In this document: one piece after another, positions 36,061 through 48,701 of the stretch
Position numbering within the stretch: position 1 is the first letter of the stretch
Layout: each line of letters begins with the position of its first letter
Assembly (NCBI GenBank): GCA_016191285.1
Contig: JACPPA010000002.1
Location: 1-64,000, forward strand
Length of the DNA: 64,000 nt
Source: Gammaproteobacteria bacterium
GTDB lineage: Bacteria; Pseudomonadota; Gammaproteobacteria; Ga0077536
Direction: 5' to 3'
Notes under the pieces: generated by a model
Databases searched by the model: none
The model's input: only the letters and a program-made list of their open reading frames with translations
Told to the model about the DNA's origin: nothing
Program-made: the position numbers and the translations under genes

Positions 36061-38088
36061 ATGGATAAACGTTTCGAATTAAAGTCTGGATTTGCGCCTG
36101 CCGGCGGGCAGCCGGCCGCGATTGAAAAATTAATTACTGGCATTGAAAGCGGCCTCGCCCATCAAACCTTGCTCGGGGTGACCGGCTCGGGTAAGACCTT
36201 TACCGTTGCCAACGTCATTCAGCATGTGCAGCGTCCCGCGCTGGTGCTAGCTCCGAACAAGACGCTCGCCGCGCAGCTGTATGGTGAGATGCGCGAATTC
36301 TTTCCAGACAACACCGTCGAATATTTTGTGTCGTACTACGACTATTACCAACCTGAAGCGTACGTCCCGTCGTCTGACACTTATATCGAAAAAGATGCAT
36401 CAATTAATGATCACATCGAGCAGATGCGACTGTCGACGACCAAGGCGCTGCTCGAACGCTCGGACGCGATTATTGTCGCGACCGTGTCGGCGATTTATGG
36501 CTTGGGCGATCCGGGCACCTACCACGCGATGGTGCTGCATTTACGCCGCGGCGATCGCATCGATCAGCGTCAATTGCTGAAGCGTCTGACTGAATTGCAA
36601 TATGTGCGCAATGAGTTGGAGCTCGCACGCGGTACGTATCGCGTGCGCGGCGAAGTGATCGATATCTATCCTGCCGAATCCGAGCGCGATGCGATTCGCG
36701 TGCAAATGTTTGACGATGAGATCGAGGCGCTGTCGCTCTTTGATCCCCTAACTGGCGAAGTTCAGCGCCAGGTCCCGCGTTTTACGGTCTATCCCAAATC
36801 GCACTATGTCACGAGCCGCGAGACGATCTTAGGTGCGATCGACGCCATCAAAGATGAGTTGCGGAGCCGCCTGCAGCAATTACGCGATCTGGGCAAACTC
36901 GTCGAAGCACAACGGCTCGAGCAACGCACCCGATTTGACATCGAAATGATGGCTGAAATTGGCTACTGCTCCGGCATCGAAAACTATTCGCGGCATTTGT
37001 CCGGGCGCAAACCCGGCGAACCGCCGCCAACTTTGTTTGATTACTTGCCCGCCAATGCCTTGCTGATTGTCGATGAAAGTCACGTCACGATTCCGCAGCT
37101 CGGCGGTATGTATCGTGGCGACCGCGCGCGCAAGGAAAACCTCGTTGAGTACGGCTTCCGTTTGCCGTGCGCGCTCGATAACCGGCCGCTACGCTTCGAT
37201 GAGTGGGAGAAACTCGCGCCGCAAATGATTTTTGTATCGGCAACTCCTGGGCATTACGAGGCAGACCATGCCGGACAGGTGGTCGAACTCGTGGTGCGGC
37301 CAACCGGACTGATTGACCCGCACGTCGAAATTCGGCCCGCGGCGCACCAGGTGGATGACTTGCTCTCCGAAATTAATCTGACCGCGGCGCGTGGCGAGCG
37401 CGTGCTGGTGACGACCTTAACCAAGCGCATGGCGGAAGATCTCACGGACTACCTCGCCGAACACGGGGTGCGGGTGCGTTATCTGCACTCGGATATTGAA
37501 ACCGTGGAGCGCGTCGAGATCCTGCGCGATCTGCGGCTCGGTGAATTCGATGTCCTGATCGGGATCAATCTACTCCGCGAGGGATTGGATTTGCCGGAAG
37601 TCTCGTTGGTCGCGATCCTCGATGCGGACAAGGAAGGATTTCTGCGCTCCGATCGGTCGTTGATCCAAACCGTCGGTCGCGCCGCACGCAATCTCGAAGG
37701 GCGGGCAATCATGTATGCCGATCAAATGACCGGTTCGATGCGCCGCGCGCTGGACGAAATGGATCGGCGGCGGGCGGTGCAAATCGCGTATAACACCGAA
37801 CATGGCATCACCCCGATTGGGATCAATAAGGCGGTTTCGGACATCATGGAAGGGGCCTACGCGGCGCCGGGCGGACCACGCCGGCAGAGTGGGCGTAAAG
37901 ATGCGGCCGCGGATCGCGCCTACGTCGCCATGAGCGAAGTGCAATTGCTCGATCATATTAAAAAACTGGAACGCGATATGTATGCGCGAGCGCGGGATCT
38001 CGAGTTCGAAGCAGCCGCACACATTCGTGACGAGATCCAAACCATCAAGGCCACTTACTTAGCAATCCCGAGTCGAGCGACGGCCTAG
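36061..38088 (+). CDS. uvrB: Excinuclease ABC subunit B
   Basis: 675 aa, full length. Walker [16 protein letters not shown], the damage-probing beta-hairpin [21 protein letters not shown], helicase motif [14 protein letters not shown], the ATP-dependent motif [15 protein letters not shown], and a C-terminal UVR domain ([28 protein letters not shown]) for UvrC binding. It verifies lesions in nucleotide excision repair. It stands alone before tRNA-Val. Confidence 0.97.
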   Translation: MDKRFELKSGFAPAGGQPAAIEKLITGIESGLAHQTLLGVTGSGKTFTVANVIQHVQRPALVLAPNKTLAAQLYGEMREFFPDNTVEYFVSYYDYYQPEAYVPSSDTYIEKDASINDHIEQMRLSTTKALLERSDAIIVATVSAIYGLGDPGTYHAMVLHLRRGDRIDQRQLLKRLTELQYVRNELELARGTYRVRGEVIDIYPAESERDAIRVQMFDDEIEALSLFDPLTGEVQRQVPRFTVYPKSHYVTSRETILGAIDAIKDELRSRLQQLRDLGKLVEAQRLEQRTRFDIEMMAEIGYCSGIENYSRHLSGRKPGEPPPTLFDYLPANALLIVDESHVTIPQLGGMYRGDRARKENLVEYGFRLPCALDNRPLRFDEWEKLAPQMIFVSATPGHYEADHAGQVVELVVRPTGLIDPHVEIRPAAHQVDDLLSEINLTAARGERVLVTTLTKRMAEDLTDYLAEHGVRVRYLHSDIETVERVEILRDLRLGEFDVLIGINLLREGLDLPEVSLVAILDADKEGFLRSDRSLIQTVGRAARNLEGRAIMYADQMTGSMRRALDEMDRRRAVQIAYNTEHGITPIGINKAVSDIMEGAYAAPGGPRRQSGRKDAAADRAYVAMSEVQLLDHIKKLERDMYARARDLEFEAAAHIRDEIQTIKATYLAIPSRATA

Positions 38089-38141
38089 CTTCTAGTCTGA
38101 CCGCAAGAATTCGGCTATCCTTCGCCGCCTAAATTGACGAC

Positions 38142-38218
38142 AGGCGCGTAGCTCAGCTGGTTAGAGCACCACCTTGACATGGTGGGGGTCGTTGGTTCGA
38201 GTCCAATCGCGCCTACCA
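38142..38218 (+). tRNA. tRNA-Val (GAC)
   Basis: 77 nt with encoded CCA. Acceptor AGGCGCG pairs with CGCGCCT, discriminator A. The anticodon loop CTTGACATG gives anticodon GAC, and the T-arm has GGTTCGAGTCC. Confidence 0.95.
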
Positions 38219-38296
38219 AACATCCCGTTGAAACTGCACGCCTCTGTGCGCTTTGATCGGTTAAACGACCCCTCGTAGCGGTCACCGAGGAACTCG

Positions 38297-40222
38297 ATGC
38301 CTACCATTACACTTCCCGACGGCAGCAGGCGCCGGTTTGAACAATCGGTTTCGGTATTCGACGTGGCGAAATCGATTGGTTCGGGCCTGGCCAAAGCTGC
38401 GATCGCCGGTCGCCTGAACGGTTTCCTGGTCGATACGAGTCATCAAATTCACGCTGACGCGGCATTGCAAATCGTCACCGCTCAAGAGCCAGAAGGCATT
38501 GAAACCATTCGGCATAGCACCGCGCATCTGCTTGCTCACGCCGTAAAGACCTTATTCCCTAGCGCGCAAGTGACGATTGGGCCCGTGATCGAAGATGGCT
38601 TTTACTACGACTTCGCGTTTGAGCGCTCGTTCACGCCGGAGGATTTGGCGGCCATCGAAGCGAAGATGAAGCAATTGGCCGAAAGCGATATTCAAATCGT
38701 GCGCACCACCCAACCGCGTGATGCGGCGGCCACCTACTTCGAATCACTGGGTGAACATTACAAGGCGGAAATCATCCGCTCGATTCCGGCCGGCGAAGAT
38801 ATTTCGCTCTATCGGCAAGGCGATTTCACCGATCTGTGTCGTGGACCGCACGTCCCGAGCACGGGCCAGTTAAAAGCCTTTAAGCTGACAAAAATTGCCG
38901 GTGCTTATTGGCGTGGGGATTCGCGCAATCAAATGTTGCAGCGGATCTACGGCACCGCGTGGCCTGATTCGAAATCGCTGGCCGACTATCTCCATCGTTT
39001 GGAAGAGGCCGAAAAGCGCGATCACCGCCGTGTGGGTCGGCAATTGGATTATTTTCATTTTCAGGACGAGTCGCCCGGCATGGTGTTCTGGCACGAGCGT
39101 GGCTGGCTGCTCTGGCAGCAGATCGAGCAGTACCTACGTCGCGTGCTGACCGCACAGGATTATCGCGAAGTACGTTGTCCGCAAATTCTCGACTCGAGTC
39201 TGTGGAAGCGTTCCGGGCACTGGGAGAACTTTCACGAAAACATGTTCGTGACGGAATCGGAGGAGCGCGAGTTCGCGATCAAGCCCATGAACTGTCCTGG
39301 GCACGTGCAGATCTTCAATCAAGGGATCAAGAGCTACCGTGACTTGCCGCTACGTCTCGCGGAATTCGGCTCCTGTCACCGTAATGAACCCTCGGGTGCC
39401 CTACACGGACTGATGCGGGTGCGAGCTTTTACCCAAGATGATGCGCACATTTTCTGTACCGAAGACCAAATCCAACCGGAAGTGTCCGGCTTTATCGATC
39501 TTCTGAAGCGGGTCTATGCCGACTTTGGTTTCCATGATTTGTTGATCAAGCTGTCGACACGTCCGGCCAAGCGCGTTGGGGCGGATGAGACCTGGGATCG
39601 GGCCGAACAAGCGCTCGCCTTGGCGCTGAACGAAAAGGGCTTGGCGTGGGCGTTGCAACCCGGTGAGGGCGCCTTCTACGGTCCGAAAATTGAATTCTCG
39701 TTGAAGGACTCGATCGGTCGCGTCTGGCAGTGCGGCACTATTCAGCTCGATTTCTCGATGCCAACGCAGCTTGGCGCGGAATATGTGGCCGATGACAACT
39801 CGCGGCGTGTCCCCGTTATGCTCCATCGCGCGATCTTGGGTTCGCTCGAGCGCTTCATTGGGATCTTGCTCGAGCATCATGCCGGCTTGCTACCCACCTG
39901 GCTAAGCCCGGTCCAGGTTTCGACGCTCTCAATCGCCGAACGCTTTGCTGAATATGTCCAAGAGGTTTCAGAATCCCTGAAAAATCAAGGATTCCGAGCC
40001 ATTTCGGACTTGAGAAACGAGAAGATCGGGCTTAAGATTCGCGAGCACACTTTGCAGCGGATCCCGTACCTGCTAATTATTGGCAAGCGGGAAGTGGAAA
40101 ATCGCACGGTTGCGGTACGCACGCGTGGCGGGGAGGATCTGGGCGTAATGACGATTGCTCAATTCGCTGAGCGCCTTGCACTAGACGTAACGCGGCGCGG
40201 TGCCGACACCCAGGAGGATTGA
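38297..40222 (+). CDS. thrS: Threonine--tRNA ligase
   Basis: 641 aa. TGS domain at the N-terminus, editing domain with [14 protein letters not shown] and the [10 protein letters not shown] motif, then the class II core with [11 protein letters not shown] (zinc Cys), [23 protein letters not shown] (motif 2) and a C-terminal anticodon-binding domain. First gene of the translation block; its TGA is 3 bp before the infC start. Confidence 0.98.
   Translation: MPTITLPDGSRRRFEQSVSVFDVAKSIGSGLAKAAIAGRLNGFLVDTSHQIHADAALQIVTAQEPEGIETIRHSTAHLLAHAVKTLFPSAQVTIGPVIEDGFYYDFAFERSFTPEDLAAIEAKMKQLAESDIQIVRTTQPRDAAATYFESLGEHYKAEIIRSIPAGEDISLYRQGDFTDLCRGPHVPSTGQLKAFKLTKIAGAYWRGDSRNQMLQRIYGTAWPDSKSLADYLHRLEEAEKRDHRRVGRQLDYFHFQDESPGMVFWHERGWLLWQQIEQYLRRVLTAQDYREVRCPQILDSSLWKRSGHWENFHENMFVTESEEREFAIKPMNCPGHVQIFNQGIKSYRDLPLRLAEFGSCHRNEPSGALHGLMRVRAFTQDDAHIFCTEDQIQPEVSGFIDLLKRVYADFGFHDLLIKLSTRPAKRVGADETWDRAEQALALALNEKGLAWALQPGEGAFYGPKIEFSLKDSIGRVWQCGTIQLDFSMPTQLGAEYVADDNSRRVPVMLHRAILGSLERFIGILLEHHAGLLPTWLSPVQVSTLSIAERFAEYVQEVSESLKNQGFRAISDLRNEKIGLKIREHTLQRIPYLLIIGKREVENRTVAVRTRGGEDLGVMTIAQFAERLALDVTRRGADTQED
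40212..40217 (+). promoter_or_regulatory. Ribosome binding site fixing the infC start
   Basis: A perfect AGGAGG eight bases before ATC 40226-40228. No ATG, GTG or TTG lies at a suitable distance in the infC frame, so the rare codon is the start. Confidence 0.85.
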
Positions 40223-40225
40223 GTT

Positions 40226-40744
40226 ATCGTTTCGGAAAAGAAGAATCGCGTCAACGATGAAATAACGGCCCCGGAAGTTCGTTTGATTGGCGCGAATGGC
40301 GAGAATGTCGGCATCGTTCCTATCGCCGAAGCCCACCGGCAAGCAGTTGAAAGCGCACTAGACTTAGTCGAAATCGTACCGACCGCCGAACCTCCGGTGT
40401 GTCGCGTGATGGATTTCGGCAAGTTCCTGTTCGATTTGAACAAGAAGAAACACGCCGCGAAGCGCAAGCAGAAACAGATTCAAATCAAGGAAATCAAGCT
40501 GCGCCCGGCGACCGATGACGGCGATTACGATATCAAGATGCGCAATATCAAGCGCTTCTTGGAAGAAGGTGACAAGGTCAAAATCACGTTGCGTTTCCGC
40601 GGACGGGAAATGGCCCACCAAGAACTGGGTGCGCAAATGCTCGAACGCGTCGAAAGCGATTTAACGCCGATCGCCGTCGTTGAACAGCATGCGAAGTTAG
40701 AAGGGCGCCAGATGGTCATGCTCGTCGGACCCAAGAAGCACTAA
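40226..40744 (+). CDS. infC: Translation initiation factor IF-3, rare AUC start
   Basis: 172 aa starting at ATC 40226 (read as [13 protein letters not shown]), the expected IF-3 N-terminus. An ATT inside the gene at 40283 would drop the conserved RVNDEI start. IF-3N block [18 protein letters not shown], linker rich in Lys, and IF-3C block [18 protein letters not shown]. It binds 30S subunits and discriminates against non-standard starts, so a rare start codon gives autogenous control, as known for E. coli infC (AUU). Confidence 0.95.
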   Translation: MVSEKKNRVNDEITAPEVRLIGANGENVGIVPIAEAHRQAVESALDLVEIVPTAEPPVCRVMDFGKFLFDLNKKKHAAKRKQKQIQIKEIKLRPATDDGDYDIKMRNIKRFLEEGDKVKITLRFRGREMAHQELGAQMLERVESDLTPIAVVEQHAKLEGRQMVMLVGPKKH

Positions 40745-40794
40745 GTGCCAAATCAATTGTTGCCGAATACCTAATTGAGATAGAGACCTTTCAC

Positions 40795-40992
40795 ATGCCG
40801 AAACTAAGAACTAACCGTGGCGCCGCCAAGCGATTTGCTAAAACCGGCGCGGGACATTTCAAACGTCGCCATTCGCATAAGCGGCACATCCTGACTTCAA
40901 AGAGTGCGAAGCGAAAGCGCCAGCTGCGTGGTAATGCGCTGGTTGCGCATGCTGACGAGCGGGAAGTTCAGCAACTGCTCCCTAACTCGTAA
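40795..40992 (+). CDS. rpmI: 50S ribosomal protein L35
   Basis: 65 aa, very basic. [45 protein letters not shown] is the full L35 signature. Between infC and rplT as usual. Confidence 0.97.
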   Translation: MPKLRTNRGAAKRFAKTGAGHFKRRHSHKRHILTSKSAKRKRQLRGNALVAHADEREVQQLLPNS

Positions 40993-41009
40993 GCAACGGA
41001 AGATTTATC

Positions 41010-41369
41010 ATGGCAAGAGTTAAACGCGGCACCATCGCCCATGCGCGCCACAAAAAGGTTCTTAAACGCGCTAAGGGCTATTACGGTCGGCGCAAAAACG
41101 TTTTTCGAGTGGCGACGCAAGCCGTAACTAAAGCGGGGCAGTATGCCTATCGTGACCGCAAACAACGTAAGCGCGAGTTTCGGGCGCTGTGGATAGTGCG
41201 AATCAATGCCGCCGCGCGGGCGCAGGGACTGAGCTACGGACGCTTCATCAATGGCTTGCTGCGTGCCGAAATCGAGCTCGACCGCAAGGTGTTGGCAGAT
41301 CTCGCGGTGAACGATAAGAACGCCTTTGCGGAGCTTGTCGACCGAGCTAAAGCTGCCTTAGCCGGTTAG
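41010..41369 (+). CDS. rplT: 50S ribosomal protein L20
   Basis: 119 aa. [35 protein letters not shown], then [26 protein letters not shown], standard L20. In E. coli L20 represses rpmI-rplT translation; no such operator is readable here. Confidence 0.97.
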   Translation: MARVKRGTIAHARHKKVLKRAKGYYGRRKNVFRVATQAVTKAGQYAYRDRKQRKREFRALWIVRINAAARAQGLSYGRFINGLLRAEIELDRKVLADLAVNDKNAFAELVDRAKAALAG

Positions 41370-41372
41370 TAA

Positions 41373-42398
<1,026 letters not shown>

Positions 42399-42422
42399 CG
42401 TCGACCAATCCCCGTTGCCCCG

Positions 42423-44804
42423 ATGAAAGTATCGACGGAATGGTTATCCGAGTGGGTGCCGCTTGCACTGTCACTATCGGCGTTGAGCGAACGCCTAACG
42501 ATGGCGGGTCTGGAGGTCGAGGCGATCGAGTCGATCGCTGCCGGCATCGAAGGCGTCGTCACGGCGAAGATTGTCCACGCCGCGCCGCATCCGAATGCGG
42601 CCCGCCTCCAAGTCTGCCAAGTTGATGCCGGCACGCGCGGCACATTCACCGTTGTGTGCGGTGCGCCGAATGTGCGGCCGGGACTGGTCGGTTGCTTGGC
42701 TCTGCCGGGGGCAGTGGTGCGCGACGGACAACAAATTTCAATCACCACCATTCGCGGCGTTGAATCGCACGGCATGCTGTGTTCGGCGCGCGAGCTTGAT
42801 CTCGGCGACGCACAAGACGGCATCCTCGAGTTACCGTCGACGGCCGTGATCGGCAGCGCGTTATCAACGATGATTGCGTTGAACGATTCGGTGCTGGATC
42901 TCAACTTAACGCCGAATCGCGGCGACTGCTTATCGGTCCTAGGGATCGCGCGTGAAGTTAGCGCACTGACCGGCGCGGGACTGCGTGGCCCGAGTATCGT
43001 GCCAGTCCCCGCCAGCTCTGAACGGGCCTTGCCTATTGCGCTTTTGGCAGACAGTAGCTGCCCGCGCTATGTCGGACGGGTTATCGAACACGTGGATGTC
43101 ACCGTCGCCACCCCGACCTGGATGGTTGAGCGATTACGCCGTTGTGGTGTCCGCTCGATCAACGTCGTTGTTGATGTGACGAATTACGTGATGCTTGCGC
43201 TCGGCCAGCCGCTGCATGCGTTCGACCTCACGACGCTAACCGGCGGTATTCGCGTACGCCAAGCTGGATCCGGCGAACGCTTGATCCTGCTCGACGGGAG
43301 TAGTTTGGAGCTTGATGCCGAGGCGCTCGTCATCGCCGATCATCAACAGGCGGTGGCTTTGGCCGGGGTGATGGGGGGACAGACGAGTGGAGTTCAAACC
43401 GCCACCCAGCATATTTTTCTCGAAAGCGCGTATTTCGCTCCGATTCCGCTGGCTGGCACCGCACGTCGTTATAAATTGCACACGGACGCTTCGCATCGGT
43501 TTGAACGCGGCGTCGATCCGACCGGTCAGGCGCGCGCCGTGGAGTATGCGACCCGCTTAATCATCGATGTTTGCGGTGGAAGTCCGGGACCAACGACCGA
43601 CGCGACACTCGCGACCGCCATCCCGCGCCCCACCAGTATTACGTTTCGGTCAACCCAGACGGCCCAAGTTCTGGGGATCGAAATCGCCGCGGACGAAATG
43701 CACGAATTGCTCACCCGCCTCCAGTGCTCGATTCAGCGCGAATCAATCAAACCATGGCAGGTGACGCCCCCGGCCCATCGCCCCGATCTGGTTCGTGAGG
43801 TCGATCTAATCGAAGAAATCGCACGCTTAAGGGGTTATCACACACTGACGGAAAGCCGCCCCGCAGTGCAACTCAGTCTGAATTTGCCACCATCTGCCGC
43901 GACGCAGAAGCGGAAAATTCGCCACCACTTGCAAGCCGCCGGCTATTTCGAAGCCATCACCTATAGTTTTATCTCTGATGAGCAGTGGCAGCGCTTCGCC
44001 GACGCGCAAGCCATCCCGTTGACCTTGGCAAACCCGATCTCTCAAGAGATGAAAGTGATGCGCAGTTCGCTGTGGCCCGGGCTGATTGCAGCGGCCCGCC
44101 ACAATTTGCATCGGCAGCAGGCGGGCGTGCGCCTGTTTGAAATCGGGATGGTATTTGCTCTGGCGAACGGTGAATTATTGCAACGCACGCGAATCGCGGG
44201 GCTGATCGCTGGATTAGCCCAGCCCGAGCAATGGGGCTGCGGCCCACGCGAAGCTGACTTCTTTGATGTTAAGCACGACGTAGAGAATCTCCTTCGCGCC
44301 TGCGGCGTTAAGGAAGTTGAGTTCGGGTCGGCCATCGTGGCCGGCCTGCATCCTGGACAGACCGCACGCGTGATCGCGTTTGGACAGGTTCTAGGCGTGC
44401 TCGGGGCGCTCGATCCGCGGCAATCTAACGCCTTGGATAGGCAAGGAAATCTATTCTTATTCGAGCTTGATCTCGAAGCCTTGCCCAAGGCGCCGGTGAC
44501 GTGTTACCGGCCAGTGTCCCGGTTCCCATCCGTGCGTCGTGACCTAAGCGTGGTAGTGGCTGAATCGGTAACCGCTGAAATGCTGACCAAGACCGTTAAA
44601 GCGGCTGCGGGCGAGCACTTACGCGACCTTCAGTTGTTTGATGTGTATCGGGGGCAAGGTGTTGATTCGGACAAAAAAAGCCTTGCTTTGGGCTTGATTT
44701 TTCAAGACTCATCGAGCACTCTTACGGACATTCAAGTCGAAGTCGCCGTGGCGAACGTTGTCGCGCGCCTAGCGCATGATCTCGGGGGGCGGTTAAGGAC
44801 CTAA
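42423..44804 (+). CDS. pheT: Phenylalanine--tRNA ligase beta subunit
   Basis: 793 aa. tRNA-binding EMAP-like domain (about 40-150, with [18 protein letters not shown]), B3/4 editing domain (about 200-380), B5 domain, catalytic-like B6/7 and a C-terminal ferredoxin-like anticodon-binding domain ([19 protein letters not shown] onward). Two bp before ihfA, so co-transcribed. Confidence 0.97.
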   Translation: MKVSTEWLSEWVPLALSLSALSERLTMAGLEVEAIESIAAGIEGVVTAKIVHAAPHPNAARLQVCQVDAGTRGTFTVVCGAPNVRPGLVGCLALPGAVVRDGQQISITTIRGVESHGMLCSARELDLGDAQDGILELPSTAVIGSALSTMIALNDSVLDLNLTPNRGDCLSVLGIAREVSALTGAGLRGPSIVPVPASSERALPIALLADSSCPRYVGRVIEHVDVTVATPTWMVERLRRCGVRSINVVVDVTNYVMLALGQPLHAFDLTTLTGGIRVRQAGSGERLILLDGSSLELDAEALVIADHQQAVALAGVMGGQTSGVQTATQHIFLESAYFAPIPLAGTARRYKLHTDASHRFERGVDPTGQARAVEYATRLIIDVCGGSPGPTTDATLATAIPRPTSITFRSTQTAQVLGIEIAADEMHELLTRLQCSIQRESIKPWQVTPPAHRPDLVREVDLIEEIARLRGYHTLTESRPAVQLSLNLPPSAATQKRKIRHHLQAAGYFEAITYSFISDEQWQRFADAQAIPLTLANPISQEMKVMRSSLWPGLIAAARHNLHRQQAGVRLFEIGMVFALANGELLQRTRIAGLIAGLAQPEQWGCGPREADFFDVKHDVENLLRACGVKEVEFGSAIVAGLHPGQTARVIAFGQVLGVLGALDPRQSNALDRQGNLFLFELDLEALPKAPVTCYRPVSRFPSVRRDLSVVVAESVTAEMLTKTVKAAAGEHLRDLQLFDVYRGQGVDSDKKSLALGLIFQDSSSTLTDIQVEVAVANVVARLAHDLGGRLRT

Positions 44805-44806
44805 TT

Positions 44807-45109
44807 ATGGCGTTGACGAAGGCGGACATGGCGGAGCGTCTGTTTGAAGACCTCGGGCTGAACAAGCGCGAAGCTAAGGAACTCGTCGAAGCGTTTTTCG
44901 AGGAGATCCGGGCGTCGCTTGAGCTGGGACGCCAAGTCAAGCTGTCGGGATTTGGTAACTTCGATCTTAGAAAAAAAAATCAACGTCCAGGGCGCAATCC
45001 TAAAACCGGCGAAGAGATCCCAATCTCGGCCCGGCGTGTCGTGACCTTCAGGCCCGGCCAAAAACTGAAAGCTAGAGTAGAAGCCTATGCTGGAAGCATC
45101 GAACAATAA
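44807..45109 (+). CDS. ihfA: Integration host factor subunit alpha
   Basis: 100 aa. [38 protein letters not shown] and the DNA-binding arm [41 protein letters not shown] with the intercalating Pro. It bends DNA and often assists sigma54 promoters, two of which are in this window. Confidence 0.97.
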   Translation: MALTKADMAERLFEDLGLNKREAKELVEAFFEEIRASLELGRQVKLSGFGNFDLRKKNQRPGRNPKTGEEIPISARRVVTFRPGQKLKARVEAYAGSIEQ

Positions 45110-45443
45110 CGTCCTGCCCGCGATCCCCGGCAAGCGCTATTTCACCATCGGTGAAGTAAGCGATCTATGCGCGGTAAAGCCGCATGTCTTACGCTACTGG
45201 GAGCAGGAGTTTCCGCAGCTCAAGCCCATCAAGCGGCGCGGTAATCGCCGTTATTATCAGCGCCAAGACGTGATATTGATTCGCCAGATCCGCAGCTTGT
45301 TGTATGAACATGGGTTTACCATCGGCGGCGCCCGCCAGCGGCTGTCGGGTGATGAAGTGAAGGCGGACAGCAGCATGAGCCAGCAGATCGTCCGCCAGCT
45401 GCGAATCGAACTCGAGGAAGTCCTGGACATCCTACGGCGCTGA
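45087..45443 (+). CDS. MerR-family transcriptional regulator
   Basis: 118 aa; its ATG lies inside the 3' end of ihfA (23-bp overlap). [72 protein letters not shown]. It has no C-terminal metal-binding cysteines. This gene is the standard neighbour of ihfA in many gammaproteobacteria; its target is unknown. Confidence 0.9.
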   Translation: MLEASNNNVLPAIPGKRYFTIGEVSDLCAVKPHVLRYWEQEFPQLKPIKRRGNRRYYQRQDVILIRQIRSLLYEHGFTIGGARQRLSGDEVKADSSMSQQIVRQLRIELEEVLDILRR

Positions 45444-45568
45444 GGGCGCATGCTGATTCGCGCTAAGCGCGTCGCCCGGGGGGCCGGCCTCCGTCTCCGT
45501 CGGTGTGAAATCTTTCCTGTGAGCTTTGTCGCCAAGCCGCTACAATGGCGGGCGTTTTTTGATCATGT

Positions 45569-45645
45569 CGGGGCGTAGCGCAGCCTGGTAGCGCACCGCA
45601 ATGGGGTTGCGGGGGTCGCGAGTTCGAATCTCGCCGCCCCGACCA
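45569..45645 (+). tRNA. tRNA-Pro (GGG), element attachment site
   Basis: 77 nt with encoded CCA. Acceptor CGGGGCG pairs with CGCCCCG, discriminator A. Anticodon stem CCGCA/TGCGG with loop ATGGGGT gives anticodon GGG. A TACAAT -10-like box lies at 45541-45546. Its last 20 nt plus two following A are repeated at 56763-56784. Confidence 0.95.
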
Positions 45646-45647
45646 AA
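45626..45647 (+). repeat. attL: left direct repeat of the integrated element
   Basis: The 22-nt 3' end of tRNA-Pro (T-arm half, acceptor, CCA and AA), from GAATCTCG to CGACCAAA, identical to 56763-56784. It is next to the integrase, as usual for tRNA-targeting tyrosine recombinases. Confidence 0.9.
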
Positions 45648-45819
45648 ATTAAGTCCAGTAGCATTCAGAATATTTCTAAAAACCCCTTTGGGATCCGTGA
45701 TGTATGGAGATATCAGTCGGCCGGATAGTCTGAAGTAGCGTGGTAGCATTCTAGGGTATCCGTGCGCCAACCCTGGTAAAAATCGTGATAACTAATTCCG
45801 CTCGACAAGAGTTACCACG

Positions 45820-47094
45820 ATGGCCAAAAATCTGTTGTCCGCCGCCGTGTGTAAGAAAGCTAAGAGCAATGGTGCAGCAATCCGCAAGCTCCACGATGGC
45901 GATGGACTTTATTTGTGGATGTACCACGACGGCCGGAAGTATTGGCGCATGCGGTACTGGCGAGCAGGTAAAGAAAAATCCCGCTCGGTTGGGGTCTACC
46001 CCAGAGTCACGCTGAGCGAAGCGCGCATCAAGCGCGACGAGCTATGCAATCAACTAGACGCGGGTCTCGATCCCTCCGCCGAGCGCAGGGCCATCAGCCT
46101 GCGTAAAAAGCTCTCCGCCGAAAACTCCTTCGAGGCGGTGGCACGAGAGTGGTACAACAAACAGCTTCATATCTGGGTGCAGCACCATGCGCAAGACATA
46201 AAGCATCGCCTTGAGTCCAATATTCCCCCCTCCTGGGCAAACGCCAGATCGATCAAATTGAAGCGCCAGAGTTGTTGCGCGCGATACGCAAGATAGAGGC
46301 GCGCGGCGCATTCGACCTTGCCCACCGGGTATTACAAGTATGCGGGCAAGTATTTCGCTATGGCATCGCGATTGGGGGTTGTGCGCGCAACCTGTCTGCT
46401 GAGCTGTGCGGTGCGCTGACGCCGCACGTGAAGAAACATCAAGCCGCCGTGCGCGCTGCGGAACTACCCGAGCTGCTGCGAGCGATTGCCAAATACAACG
46501 AAGTGGGGGACAAGCAAACTCGTCTGGCCCTGCAACTGCTGGCGCAAACTTTTATTCGTACCAATGAACTGATTGGCGCGAAGTGGGTGGAATTCGACTC
46601 GGATAAAGCCCTTTGGATTATTCCGGCGGAGCGCAGCGCATGAAGAGGCGAACCGATCCCGTAGTTAAGCTCAGCCGGCAAGCGCTTGCCATGTTGGCTG
46701 ATCTGAAAGAGATATCTTGCGGCAGTCGATACGTATTCCCCGGTAGAGATCGAGACAAACCGCTCAGCAACAACACAATGTTATTTGCGTTGTACCGATT
46801 GGGTTATAAGGGCCGGATGACTGGCCGCGGCTTGCGCGCGGTGGCGTCCACGATACTCAATGAAACCGGTTTTGACCCTGATGTCATCGAGCGCCAGCTT
46901 GCGCACTGTGAACGAGATGAAGTAAGGGTGCGTACAACCGGGCGGAATACCTCTCAGAGCGCAAGCGCATGATGCAACACTGCGCAGATTATCTCGATTC
47001 GATCGAAGCAGGAGCGAAAGTCATACTGCTTGTTTATGGCGATAATGTCGGTGGCGATAAGCCGCTTCTTCCGTGCGGGCTTCGGCAGCTCTAG
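45820..47094 (+). pseudogene. P4-type tyrosine integrase, three frameshifts
   Basis: An otherwise complete integrase of about 420 residues split over frames. Part 1 (from 45820): MAKNLLSAAVCKKAKSNGAAIRKL, then DGLYLWMYHDGRKYWRMRYW, the Arm-binding DUF4102 domain, and the start of the core-binding domain. Frameshift 1 falls in a C-run near 46229. Part 2 continues QIDQIEAPELLRAIRKIEARGAFDLAHRVLQ to WIIPAER. Frameshift 2 is a small duplication (AGCGC) near 46636. Part 3 has MKRRTDPVVKLSRQALAML and the catalytic GLRAVASTILNE and IERQLAHCERDEVR. Frameshift 3 (lost G near 46928) precedes the tyrosine part AYNRAEYLSERKRMMQHCADYLD. Confidence 0.9.
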
Positions 47095-47581
47095 CGAATT
47101 GCTGCTCGCGGCGATGGCGAAATCCTGCATGATTATCTGAAACAGTAACGCTCGTTTCACGCCACCATGAGCATAGTCCGTTTCATGCGCTGCTTGGATC
47201 ATTGATGCAGATCAAATCGTCGCGCGACGAGTTCCTTAGGCTCCATCCTGACGACGCTTGGTGAATGCCACGCGCGGTCATTTTTCTACTCGGGTTCGAC
47301 CCCTCATGACGCTGCCCGAAGGACGGGCGTGGCGCAATCGAGAATGGCTGCGTATTCCGGCGAAGCCGGCTACGATTCGTTGAAAAAGTGCTCGAATAGG
47401 GGCCGCTCGACGCTGAATTGCGTACTAGAATGACGGGCATATTCACCAGTGAGTATGCCGCCCATGATGAGTCGTATCCGCGCTGATGATCCGAAATCCA
47501 AAAACGAAGATCCCTGCACGAATCCCGTCGTAGCTCGCTTCACCAGCCTGTCCATCAACCGAAGTTCATTTAGGAGTAGAT
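47095..47581. other. Non-coding gap inside the island
   Basis: About 490 bp between the integrase remnant and the HiPIP gene. No recognisable gene. A TTCCGGCGAAGCCGG hairpin-like motif lies near 47355. The last part should contain the HiPIP promoter; AGGAG precedes its ATG. Confidence 0.4.
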
Positions 47582-47920
47582 ATGGAAAAGCCCACTAATC
47601 GCCGCGCCTTTTTCAAGGATTGTCTCGTCACCGTCGCGGCGGTGTCTGTCGGACAACTTGCGCTCAACCGCGTTGCGTATGCGGTGGAGCTGCCACATGT
47701 TGACGAAAGCAGTCCGCAGGCTGTCGGTCTCGGTTACAAGCATGATGCGGCGCTCGTCGACAAGACCAAATTCGCCCGGTTTCAGGAGGGCCAGACTTGC
47801 CGGAACTGTCAATTATATTCGGGTGCTGCAGATACAGAATGGGGGCCTTGTGCGCTCTTCCCAGGTCAGTCCGTGAACGCCAAGGGTTGGTGCAGCGCCT
47901 ATGTGAAGAAGGCGGGCTAG
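47582..47920 (+). CDS. High-potential iron-sulfur protein (HiPIP)
   Basis: 112 aa with AGGAG upstream. N-terminal Tat-like signal (NRRAFFKD, then a hydrophobic stretch to about residue 34), as HiPIPs are exported folded. The [4Fe-4S] ligands are Cys73, Cys76, Cys90 and Cys104 in the spacing C-x2-C-x13-C-x13-C that defines the family. It carries single electrons in the periplasm, for example to a terminal oxidase, a reaction centre, or from iron oxidation (Iro in Acidithiobacillus). No partner is adjacent, but the island also encodes a cytochrome-porin. Confidence 0.93.
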   Translation: MEKPTNRRAFFKDCLVTVAAVSVGQLALNRVAYAVELPHVDESSPQAVGLGYKHDAALVDKTKFARFQEGQTCRNCQLYSGAADTEWGPCALFPGQSVNAKGWCSAYVKKAG

Positions 47921-48701
47921 TTCGCCCCATCGCGCGCGCACCGGACAGTTCCGGTGCTGCGCCGGCTGCCATTGCGACGGGTGACCGTGGTGCGGATGCC
48001 TGTCAGTTTTGAATAGATCCATGTTCGCGACCAGCACGTGGTGAAGATGGCCTTGGAGTCCGCGCAGATGCCGTGTACCGCACTCGACAAGAAAAGCTTC
48101 AGCACCGAATGGCACTTGTTTAAGTGCGGTTTACGCCGGCACCCCGTGCGCCGAGCACTAGGTCCAGTGAAAAATGAATCCGTTATTTGACTGGATTCCT
48201 CCCGGCGAAAGCCGGGAACTCGCCGGCATGACGAAGGGCCAAGATTGCGCATCTTTCCCGGCATTTCAGCTTTTGTAAGCGCCATTCGCTTCAGCACCCT
48301 TTATCGATCCACGCATACCAGTCATCCTTGCGTGTATCGCCTTCGACATGAACGCGACCACCGCTCGTTGAGAGCGTTGGAAACGATCGAGGGATGCCGT
48401 TACGAGCAGTCACCTGATGTGTTTTTAAGAGGCCAGCGCGCTGAGCTTGGTTGCGCCCGAGCTGGTAACGCTGATCGATGATCCCGCTAGACTATCGGAT
48501 AACGTATCGCAAGGACGCGAGGCATGACGCCGTTAGTGGCCGGCAAGGACGCGGACTGTGCGTGTGGGCGAGTATGCCCGTCACCGGCCCGCGCAGACGC
48601 CCCTATATCAACTGGTTGAAACCCACTACCCGGCATTCGTGGCGGAGTTGGCGGCGCACGCAGGCCACGACCGCAGAGCTTCCGCGCACATGCCGCGGCT
48701 C
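47921..48701. other. Gap with repeat and transposase debris
   Basis: About 780 bp. It contains a CCCGGCGAAAGCCGGGAA hairpin with flanking GGATTCC and ATGACG (48192-48231), a short dispersed-repeat type, and an IS91-like transposase fragment at 48558-48690. No intact gene; the long open frames here are antisense to cusA or read through debris. Confidence 0.5.
48558..48690 (+). pseudogene. IS91-family transposase N-terminal fragment
   Basis: The reading EYARHRPAQTPLYQLVETHYPAFVAELAAH matches the zinc-binding N-terminus of IS91-type transposases (RPxxTxLYQLVExHYPAF). The usual zinc cysteines and everything after are missing; the frame then runs into the cusA 3' end. The fragment is only about 40 residues long. 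Confidence 0.7.

Noticed and set aside
37570-38040. 156-aa minus-strand open frame
   Set aside because: Antisense of uvrB, which is conserved over its full length.
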